This document shows positions 1 through 8,100 of a stretch of 56,610 nt of DNA, piece by piece. Source of the DNA: Planctomycetota bacterium (lineage in GTDB: Bacteria > Planctomycetota > Phycisphaerae > UBA1845); contig JAUWWQ010000026.1 in the NCBI GenBank assembly GCA_030616775.1, positions 1 to 56,610 on the forward strand, in the 5' to 3' direction. The translations under genes were made by a program, and so were the position numbers. How positions within the stretch are numbered: position 1 is the stretch's first letter; each line of letters opens with the position of its first letter. The notes under the pieces were generated by a model. The model worked only from the letters and a program-made list of their open reading frames with translations. It had not been told where the DNA came from and did no database searches.

Positions 1-485
1 GTCGGGGCGGATTCCCTTTGGCCAGGCCCCTTCCCTCTATCCCCTCCGCGGCCGGTTGCCCGGCGTTGTTCGGGGACTTCGCAGGTACTACAGGCCTGTC
101 CGACTTCCCGTGTCCGTTCATCATCGGCGTGTGTCCTTGGACTTCCCGACACGACCCGCTGCACCATCTTCCGCGGGTGGACACGGGATCTCCCGGTTCT
201 CGCGCGAGGTGTTTCCGTACATGCACGGGGTCTTAGACCGCGCGGGGTTCCGCCGCATCTCGCGATTACGATGCGCCGGATGTAGCCTTCCGCATACCTC
301 CACAGCGTCGGCACCCCGGAGGGATTTTCTTTCGCGGCTCAATACCCGGCCTGCACGTACCCCTGTCAACGCTTCGCCCCTACCCTCACGGGCAACGACG
401 CATGACTCGGGGCCGCTGTGGGCCGCTAACCCTTCAACGTATGACTCTTTCATTCACAACACCCCGCCGGTTTATCCCGGCGCAC
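1..485 (-). mobile_element. Group II intron, 5' part (domain I), truncated by window edge
   Basis: Read on the minus strand, this stretch starts with GTGCG at 485, the canonical group II intron 5' end. It then carries sequence I recognise from a widespread bacterial group II intron family, including the ORF-like tract 453-121 that begins MKESYVEGL and contains GEALTGVRAGRVLSRE. In databases that tract is usually annotated as a small hypothetical protein, but it is the structured domain I RNA read as codons. The reverse transcriptase/maturase and domains V-VI would lie beyond position 1, outside the window. The minus-strand GGAGGT at 301-296 can pair 5 of 6 with the last six 5'-exon bases (TCCTCC, complement of 486-491), so it is a candidate EBS1. 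The insertion lies directly upstream of, and antisense to, the first secreted-protein gene. Recognition is from memory of the family, not an alignment. Confidence 0.82.
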
Positions 486-492
486 GGAGGAA
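486..492 (+). promoter_or_regulatory. Shine-Dalgarno site abutting the intron end
   Basis: GGAGGAA lies 6 bases before the ATG at 499 and fixes the start of the first secreted protein. Base 486 is the first base outside the group II intron, so the intron has replaced or displaced everything upstream of the ribosome binding site, including any native promoter. Confidence 0.75.
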
Positions 493-498
493 CAAATC

Positions 499-2307
499 AT
501 GAAGGGGTCAAAGGCATTGGCTTTTTGTTGTTGCCTGGGAGGGCTGTTCAACTCGGCTGCAAGTGGTGCAGGAGTTGACTTGGTCCCGATCAGTGCGGAC
601 GGTGCCCACACGATCACCGGTAACGAGATCGTCCTGGAGGGCGGAGGGCAGAAGGTTTTCCTGGAGATATACGTCGGCGGCTGGGACCCGGACCAGATCA
701 AATCGTGGCAGGCGGTGATCGATTCGACAGGCTATTCCAGTGCATTGCGCGGCACGCTGACCCCGTGGAATCCCGCGTGTACGACTGATGGGGACTGCGA
801 GGCCCTGATGGGCTCGCTGGGTCACCCCTGGGGTACTGCTAAGGGTGGTTGTGGGGCCACTGGATGGCCGGACGGGGAATGCATCCCCGCGTGGATCGAT
901 AACAGCCGGACCGACTACGTGTTTGCCGCGCAGGGCGAGATGGCCGCGGTGGACGTGAGCACCCTCGACTACCGCTACGGCAGCACCTTAACGAACTCTC
1001 TTGCAGCCGACCCGGGCACGTGGTGCTACGCCGGGACCCTGGCCCTGGACGTACCGCTCGGCGCTATGGGCACCTTTACCGTGGGGTTCCAAAGCGAGGG
1101 CACCCACATGCAGGATGAGAACGGCGTCTATATCACACCGTTGACGCTAACACCCGCCCTGATCACTGTGCACTGCCTGATAAACTCGGATTGCGTTGAT
1201 GATAACGCCTGTACGGACGACACTTGCGAACAGAACGGGTCGTGCTCGCACGAAAACAACTACGATGATGAGGTTGACTGCTGTAACCCCGTCGACGGTA
1301 CCCTGACACAGATCAACGACGGCAACAGTTGCACCAGCGATACTTGTGACCCCAGCACCGGTGAAGTGAGCCATGTCCTGCTGGACGACGGAACTCCCTG
1401 CGACGACGGGTTGTTCTGCAACCTGGGCGAAACCTGCATGGACGGCATATGCGGCGGCGGAACGCCTCGTGACTGCGACGACCAGATCGAATGCACGGAG
1501 GATTCGTGCGACGAGGACGGCGACGCGTGCGTCAACGCACCGGATGACAGCTTCTGTCCCGACGACGGGCTGTGGTGCAACGGAGAGGAGTTCTGCAATC
1601 CTGGCGTGGGTTGCGACCGCACAGATCCCCCATGTGGCGGCCCGTGCGACGAAGAGCTTGACATTTGTCTGTGTGATGCACCCAGCTCGCTGGTGTCCGG
1701 CGGGCGGTTCTTGGCGATTGCGGCCGAGCCGGCAGATTCGGACATCCCCCAGGCAATTCTGATCACGCCGGATTGTCCAGGCGGCATATCCAGGTATGTC
1801 GGTCCGCCAAGCCCGATCACCATCGATGCGTACCCTGATTCCGCATGGAATATTGCAACGCTGGTCGATGACCCGAGCGAGGCGGTCTACCTCACGCCGC
1901 CAGAATGGGGCAACTTGCTGGTCTACCACCAAGATATTGTGCCGGCCGCTCTCTATCAGGTGCAGGCAGATTGCGGCTCGCCTGGAAATCCCGGTCTGTC
2001 AGACCCGACTACGATAACCACGCCGAAGTTGGGCGATACCGTCGGCCGCCAGTATGGGTGGTGGTGGTGGGACCCACCGGACGGGACGGTCAACATCATG
2101 GACATCATAGCCGTCTTGGACAAGTTCAGGGGCCTTCCCGGGACTGTACCTATCTGGTGGGTGGACCTGGTCGGCACCGGCGGAGGCGGAATCAGGTGGT
2201 GTACACCGAATCTCCGCATAGACATTATCGATGTTGCCGTTGCCCTGGACGGGTTTAGGGGATTCCCATACACGCAGTCTACGGGGTGCCCGGAACCCTG
2301 TCTCTAA
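499..2307 (+). CDS. Secreted cysteine-rich protein with cohesin-like N-terminus and split dockerin-like C-terminus
   Basis: This 602-residue exported protein has unknown function. A signal peptide occupies about residues 1-24. Residues ~25-225 form a cohesin-like beta domain of the type shared with the genes at 2496 and 19679; it has a WDPDQIKSWQA segment, an SRTDYVFA motif and a CYAGTL motif. Residues ~225-390 hold C-x-D-x-x-x-C-T-x-D-x-C repeats resembling Dicty_CTDC repeats. From ~395 to the end is the module shared with the genes ending at 3728, 5135 and 22987: a beta region, then two dockerin-like halves ending LDKFRG and LDGFRG, and a terminal FPY...C-x-x-PC cap. The ATG has a GGAGGAA site 6 bases upstream. 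Calcium binding and a structural or adhesive role are inferred. The upstream neighbour is an antisense group II intron, so expression may be disturbed. Confidence 0.85.
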   Translation: MKGSKALAFCCCLGGLFNSAASGAGVDLVPISADGAHTITGNEIVLEGGGQKVFLEIYVGGWDPDQIKSWQAVIDSTGYSSALRGTLTPWNPACTTDGDCEALMGSLGHPWGTAKGGCGATGWPDGECIPAWIDNSRTDYVFAAQGEMAAVDVSTLDYRYGSTLTNSLAADPGTWCYAGTLALDVPLGAMGTFTVGFQSEGTHMQDENGVYITPLTLTPALITVHCLINSDCVDDNACTDDTCEQNGSCSHENNYDDEVDCCNPVDGTLTQINDGNSCTSDTCDPSTGEVSHVLLDDGTPCDDGLFCNLGETCMDGICGGGTPRDCDDQIECTEDSCDEDGDACVNAPDDSFCPDDGLWCNGEEFCNPGVGCDRTDPPCGGPCDEELDICLCDAPSSLVSGGRFLAIAAEPADSDIPQAILITPDCPGGISRYVGPPSPITIDAYPDSAWNIATLVDDPSEAVYLTPPEWGNLLVYHQDIVPAALYQVQADCGSPGNPGLSDPTTITTPKLGDTVGRQYGWWWWDPPDGTVNIMDIIAVLDKFRGLPGTVPIWWVDLVGTGGGGIRWCTPNLRIDIIDVAVALDGFRGFPYTQSTGCPEPCL

Positions 2308-2495
2308 TCATCCGCGGTACGGGTGACAGCCAGGCTCTGTCCGATGAATCGGGTCCGACGCGTGATGGGGTCGTGACTGGTGGCGTATCCGATCCTGCGA
2401 TTGCCATGTCGGGCGCTATGGGGTATAAGCTTCGAGTTGATTGCGGATGCCGGGAGCACCCGAACTGGCAACTATGATTTGGCGAAGGATGATTG

Positions 2496-3671
2496 ATGGT
2501 GAACGCTATAGGGCAGTTTATAAGACTGTTGTGTGTGTCGGGCCTGGTGACGTCGGTAGGATTGGCTCAAAACCCTACATTCTCTCTCGAGGTCATCGAG
2601 CTCAATTCAACCCCGCTGGAGCGCCCGGTGAGCCATATCCAGGTCTCGCCGGGAGATGTAATGACGGTCAAGATCTTTGTCAGGGACTGGTCACCGAACG
2701 GCGAGCGCATGCGGGCCTATCAAGCCCAGCTCGACTATGAGAGCTATACCAGCGGTTCGCAAGGCAGCGTCATGCCGATGGACTACGATATCACTTCGGC
2801 TGTGAGCACAGAGAACCTGGAAAACGCGTTCATTGACACCACCGATCCCATGTATGCTCACTCCGGTAAGGCAACGGTGGCAATCGTCGACAGCGTGACT
2901 TGGGGATACCGTTGGCTTAGCGTGGTGATCGATCGGGAACAGACCGCTAGTTGCCCGAAACCGGGCACCAAGTATTACTGCGGCACGCTCAACCTGCAGG
3001 CCTCGGAAGACGCACAGGGTTCGTTTACGCTGAGACTCGACGAGGAGCCAGGCATGAGCGTCCTGCACGACATAGACAGCATCATGATCGCCCCGCTCGA
3101 CTTCGAGCCGTTGACCATCGACGCCGTCGGGGATATAGTGACGCTTCGGGTCATCTCGAGCGATCCACCAAGCAGGGCCATCGACGCCCGACAGCCCATC
3201 TATCGCGGTGAACCCGCTGCTGGGTTCAGCGCCGTGGACCTGACATTCAATACGGACAGCGCGCGATTGACCGCTGCGGACTTTGCGATCGATGACGGTA
3301 GCACAAGCCCTCCCAATATCAAACGGGTGGAGTCTAAAGGGGCTGTGCTGACTATGGCACTGGACCGTGGAATCAGTGCCGGGAGGTGGACCACGATCAC
3401 GTACAAGGCCAGCGGGACCGGCACGCGCATCGGCTATCTCCCCGGTGACGTGAACAATGATGGGATCGTCAGCGTGGATGACATGCTGGCTCTGGTTGGC
3501 GGGCTGGAGGATGCTGCGGCGCGACAGCTCTATCGGTTGGACATCGACCGCAACGGTGTATCCGGCGTGGCCGACGTTCTAAGGCTCATCGACTTGTTCG
3601 CCGCACCGGACGTCTACCGCGCCGTCTTGCCCAGCCGTGCAACGCCAGAGGCAAGATCGAGCCCGTCTTGA
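2496..3671 (+). CDS. Secreted cohesin-like/dockerin-like protein
   Basis: About 391 residues. ATG 2496 is preferred over the in-frame TTG three bases earlier because AAGGA (2485-2489) is then 6 bases away. The signal peptide is about residues 1-24, ending near SVGLAQ. Residues ~30-210 match the cohesin-like N-terminal domain of the 499 and 19679 genes: a SPNGERMRAYQAQLDY segment, FIDTTDPMYA, and KYYCGTLNL, followed by IAPLDFEPLTIDAV. A second beta domain spans ~220-320. The C-terminus holds two dockerin-like calcium loops, GDVNNDGIVSVDDM and DIDRNGVSGVADVL, ~40 residues apart. It has no cysteine-rich repeats, which makes it the simplest member of the cluster. It lies 188 bases after the previous gene on the same strand and is convergent with the next. 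Surface or matrix role inferred; no enzyme motif seen. Confidence 0.82.
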   Translation: MVNAIGQFIRLLCVSGLVTSVGLAQNPTFSLEVIELNSTPLERPVSHIQVSPGDVMTVKIFVRDWSPNGERMRAYQAQLDYESYTSGSQGSVMPMDYDITSAVSTENLENAFIDTTDPMYAHSGKATVAIVDSVTWGYRWLSVVIDREQTASCPKPGTKYYCGTLNLQASEDAQGSFTLRLDEEPGMSVLHDIDSIMIAPLDFEPLTIDAVGDIVTLRVISSDPPSRAIDARQPIYRGEPAAGFSAVDLTFNTDSARLTAADFAIDDGSTSPPNIKRVESKGAVLTMALDRGISAGRWTTITYKASGTGTRIGYLPGDVNNDGIVSVDDMLALVGGLEDAAARQLYRLDIDRNGVSGVADVLRLIDLFAAPDVYRAVLPSRATPEARSSPS

Positions 3672-3727
3672 CGTGCTTGGCGCCTGGGCGGTTAAGCTCC
3701 GGGTTCCGGGTGGGTAGCGGCACCCGA

Positions 3728-5005
3728 TTACTGAGGGAGAGAGCTGCCGAAGACCCTCGCAAATGCGGCAAAGTCAAGAAGGTCCACGTCGTCGTCCCCA
3801 TCGGCGTCAAAAAGGCCGCAGCCCGGGCCGGTCTGTTCTGCGGGGCCGGCCAGGCACGGGACGAAGTCCGCGAAATCGTCAAGTCCCGGACCGGCTGAAC
3901 AGGGCTCCACACACGGATAGCTCGCCCCGCCGCAAGCGTCCCGAGCACTCTCCACATCATGAGCATCGATCTGGCGATCGGGCAGGCAGGGAGCCAGGTC
4001 GAGATTCTCCAAAATGGTGTCGCCGCTGAAGATGCCCTGCGAACCGTCAAGCACCAATGTGAAATCGTTGATAAAAACGACGCCATTGTTATCGACGTCG
4101 CCCCATATCCACGTCGTAGCACTTGCCGGACTCGACATAGACTGCACCTGCTGGTCCTGCCCGCAGGCCGCTTGTACATGGTACCTGGCGCTGGGAACGA
4201 TCTGGAGGTCGGTCACGTGAATCGTCCCCCATTCGTCCGGCGCCTGGAAGACCGGAGAGGCGCCGAGCGCGCCGTTCGTCTGGACAAACAGCGACATGCA
4301 GGCAACGGCTGGATCATCGGCTTCACCAGTGACCAGCAGCGCAACTTGGTCCGCACCCGGCGCCGACGTGACCGCCAGGTACCGAGAGCCGATGGCGACA
4401 ACCGTCGGCCGCGAACACCCCGTAAGCGTCACCTCTGCGGGTGGGCCCAGCGTGCCGATGATATCCTCCCCCGGGGCATCGCCGGAGGCCACAAGCGTTC
4501 GCGTGCTCTCCCCGAATGCCATCTCCAAACGTAACTCGCTGACTCCGGTATCAAGCGCCTGAAACATGAACGTGGTGACCCAAAGGCCTTCCGGGGTCGC
4601 GACAGCCGGGTCCCCCGAAGCTAACTGCCCTAAGGCATTGTACAGGGCGTTGCCGTCGGTGAAGGTGTCGTTCAAGCCGTCTGCTTGTGAGTCATCGAGA
4701 AAACCTGAGCTAAGCCAGTCGTAAGCGTTTTCCGGGCATGTACCCTGATCACAGGGATCCACAATGGCCCATAATCCCAGATACGTCGGATCCCAGACCA
4801 GGATCGCAGTTATGGCTGCCACGGATTCGTCGAGGCCGCTGTCGGCAACGGCGTACAGGGCGATTTCGACCATTTCGCCGACTTCAACCGTCTGTCGGAC
4901 GGGCCGCCACTCCAAGTTGACCGCCGCCTCCGATCGTGACGCGCCTGGCAGGGGAAGCACCGTCATCACCAGCGCGAAGGCAAAAGAGTTGAAGCGGCGC
5001 CCCAC
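3728..5005 (-). CDS. Secreted cohesin-like protein with split dockerin-like C-terminus
   Basis: 425 residues. It starts at GTG 5005 with GGAG eight bases upstream; there is no better in-frame ATG. The signal peptide is about residues 1-28. Residues ~29-195 form a cohesin-like domain with the shared segments VNLEWRPVRQTVEVGE, VWDPTYLGL and DGNALYNALGQL, also found in the 5135, 13060 and 22987 genes. Residues ~200-370 are the shared C-terminal module: GSRYLAVT, VALLVTG, WGTIHV, then GDVDNNGVVFINDFTLVLDG and a YPCVEPC cap. Unlike its relatives, this protein continues past the cap with a further ordinary dockerin loop, DADGDDDVDLLDFAAF, at the end, so it has three calcium-loop-like segments. It lies 129 bases downstream of the giant gene on the same strand and could be co-transcribed with it. 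Confidence 0.83.
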   Translation of the reverse strand: MGRRFNSFAFALVMTVLPLPGASRSEAAVNLEWRPVRQTVEVGEMVEIALYAVADSGLDESVAAITAILVWDPTYLGLWAIVDPCDQGTCPENAYDWLSSGFLDDSQADGLNDTFTDGNALYNALGQLASGDPAVATPEGLWVTTFMFQALDTGVSELRLEMAFGESTRTLVASGDAPGEDIIGTLGPPAEVTLTGCSRPTVVAIGSRYLAVTSAPGADQVALLVTGEADDPAVACMSLFVQTNGALGASPVFQAPDEWGTIHVTDLQIVPSARYHVQAACGQDQQVQSMSSPASATTWIWGDVDNNGVVFINDFTLVLDGSQGIFSGDTILENLDLAPCLPDRQIDAHDVESARDACGGASYPCVEPCSAGPGLDDFADFVPCLAGPAEQTGPGCGLFDADGDDDVDLLDFAAFARVFGSSLPQ

Positions 5006-5134
5006 GACTTCTACTCCGGCAACCTCGGTGAACTCCGTGCGCCCAAGGTCACGATGCTGTCAGCACGAGCACGCATGACGACGCACCATGGCATCTTAGC
5101 CCTGCGTCCATCACTTCACCCACGCCATGATAGT

Positions 5135-8100
5135 TCACGGGCAAGGATCGCTACACGGGTATGGGAACTGCCTGAAGGCATCCAAGGCGACGGTCGCGTC
5201 CGACATGTCAATCACCAGTTGCGGGAGGCAGTCGATTCCCGTTCTTCCGCAGAGGTCCACCGCATACAGAGTAGCCATGTCGAAGATGCCCCGGAACCCG
5301 TCAAGGACTAGGGTAATGTCCAGGATGGTGACGAGCCCGCCGGAGTTGTCGGTGTCAGCCCAAATCCACGTTGTGCCGGCGGCCGGTGTGGACAGGCCTA
5401 TGCCCTGGCCCGTATCGCATTCGGCTTGGACAATATAGCTCGTGTCTGGTACAATCTCCAGGCCGCGGACATGTGCAGTACCCCATCCCGTCGTCCCCGT
5501 CGGCGGTTTATAAACCGGACTTGTCCCGAGCCTGCCGTCCGACCGAACGTAAAGCGATATGCACGACACCTCTTGATCCACCCCGGTCACAAGCAGAGCC
5601 ACGGGCGTGGCCCCGGGGCGGGGGGTCACCGCCAGGTACTTGGACCCCTCCCCGACGACCATCGGCTCTTGGCAGCCACACGACTGGTTGGCCTCATTGC
5701 ACAGGTTCGGGTCGTCACAGGGACTGTCACCCGGCTGGCAATCGACCATGGTATGACAGAACTCAGGGCCGTTACAAAACAGACCGTCATCACATAGAGC
5801 GTCGTTGGGCGGATAGACGCAGACTCCGTCGACACACGCATCCTCCGTGCAGTTCACCCCGTCATCGGGGCAATCCGCAACCGTGAAGCAGTCAACACAC
5901 TGGTCATTATCCTCGTCACACAGTTGACCCGGACAGGCATCCCCGCTGCCCACACAAACGCCAATGCTGCACACGTCGGTCGCCGTGCAGAACAACCCGT
6001 CGTCACAGGGAATCGTGTTGACGTAGTTGGTGCAGGTGTTAAGCCGACAAAGGTCAGTGGTGCAGATGTTCCCATCGTCGCAGTGCTCGTCAATCTCGCA
6101 CTCCACACAGGCGTCGAGCGTCTCGCTACAGAGCAAAGGAGGCGTACAGGGGTCACCGCTGCCCACACAGACGCCGTCCACACAGGTATCGATTGTCGTG
6201 CAGAACAGCCCGTCGTCGCACGAGAGGGCGTTGATGAAGTATTCGCAGAGGTTGGCGTTGCAGAAGTCGTCCGTGCAGACGTTGGCGTCATCGCAGTCTG
6301 GATCCGTCAGGCAGTCGACGCAGCGGTCGTTCGCCTCGTCGCAGACCTCACCCGGACAGGCATCCCCGCTGCCTACGCACACACCCGCACTGCACATGTC
6401 GGTGGCCGTACAGAACAGGTCGTCGTCACACGGAATCGTGTTGTCCGGGTTCTCGCACGTCCCGAAGGCATCGCAGATATCATCCGTGCAGAGATTCCCG
6501 TCGTCGCAGTCGGCAGCCGTGAGGCACTCTACGCAGGCGTCGAGGTCTTCACTGCACAGCAGCGGAGCCGGACATGGATCAAAACTACCCACGCACGCCC
6601 CGCCACTGCATGTATCCGTCGCCGTACAGAACAACCCGTCGTCGCACGGCAGCGCGTTGTTCGTAAACTCGCAGACGCCGGTGTTGCAAGCATCATCGGT
6701 GCAGAGGTTCCCGTCGTCGCAATCGGCGTCGCCCTGACACTCGGTGATGCGCACCGTAGCCGACCCGAGGCTGCCGGTAAGATCCTCGCCGAGCATCTCC
6801 CCAGCGCCTATAACCCGCGTCTCGGTGAACGAGCCCACCCAAGGTGGGATGACGATTTGCGAACCCGTTGTGCCGTCCAGGGCAAGGAACTCAAAGGTCG
6901 TCACCACCAGCCCACCCGGTGGTATCTGGACGCCTGACTGCAAGGCGGTCAGGGCTTGATACAGGGCATCGCCGTCATTGGCAGGCGTACCCGCAAACGG
7001 TTCGTTCAACCCGTCCAGACCGGAGTCGTCCGGGAAACTGGAGAACAGCCAACTGGTGCCGCCAGCGTCCGTATTGCCCGCCAGCTCCAACGTAAACGGA
7101 TCCCAATCCAGGATTACCTCGATCGCCCCGGCAGGGTGATCCATACAGGTCGCCGACACGGCTATAAGATCAATCTGGGCCGTCTGACCTACGTTGACCG
7201 TCTGGGTCGCCGGCGACCACACCAGGTTCACGGAAGGGGTATCTACCAGCGTTCCGGCGCACGTTCCGTTAGAGCAGACGTCGTTGATCGTGCACGAGAA
7301 CCCGTCGTCGCAGGCACCCCCCTCGTTAGCTGGCTGGGCATAACAGATACCCCTTGCCGGGTCGCACGTACCTATATTGCAACTGTCATCGAAACTCGAG
7401 CAGTCAATCGGGGTACCTGCGCAAACACCGGCTGAGCAAACATCGTTGAGCGTGCACAGATCGCCGTCATCGCAGGGGTCGGCCAGGTCGGTATATTCAC
7501 ACACTCCTGCGTTGCAGACCTCTGCCGTGCAGACGTTAGCGTCGTCGCAATCGTTGTCCACGTCGCAGTTCCAGCAGTCCGGAATCCGGGTTCCCGTGCA
7601 GACGCCGGATGTACAAGTGTCATTGTCCGTGCACGGGTCGCCGTCGTCACAGCCACCGCCTTCGTTAATGGGGACCGGTTCACAAGCCCCACTTGCCGGA
7701 TTGCAGGTCCCCACATTGCAGGCATCGTCCAGACCGGAACAATTGACCGCGACCCCGGTACAGACACCAGCGGAACACTTATCCAGTCGCGTGCATAGAT
7801 CACCGTCGTCGCACGGACTATTCTCACTGGCGGGCATCGCCTGGCAAGTGCCCGTCTGCCAGTCGCAAACGCCAAGGTTACAGGTATCGGTAAGATGCGT
7901 ACAATCGATCGATGTTCCGGAACACACACCGCTGGCGCAAACATCGTTCTCCATGCACAGATAACCGTCGTCGCAGGGAACCCCGTCGTTTGCAGGTGTC
8001 AAGTCGCAGGCTCCCGTCTCCGGATTGCAGGTTCCGATGTTGCATTGGTCACCGATCCCGGAACAATCGACCGCAGTACCGGCACACACACCGGCCGCAC

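Noticed and set aside
121-453. 110-codon minus-strand ORF starting MKESYVEGL
   Set aside because: It coincides with domain I of the group II intron; its sequence conservation comes from the RNA structure, not from a protein.
56-502. 148-codon plus-strand ORF whose stop overlaps the first secreted gene
   Set aside because: It is the antisense reading of the intron RNA and lacks a ribosome binding site and protein-like composition.
499-2307. Myxococcus-type cysteine repeat (CGDG...GEQCDDGN)
   Set aside because: The repeats here have the C-x-DGN-x-CT-x-D-x-C spacing of the CTDC type and lack the GEQCDDGN core.
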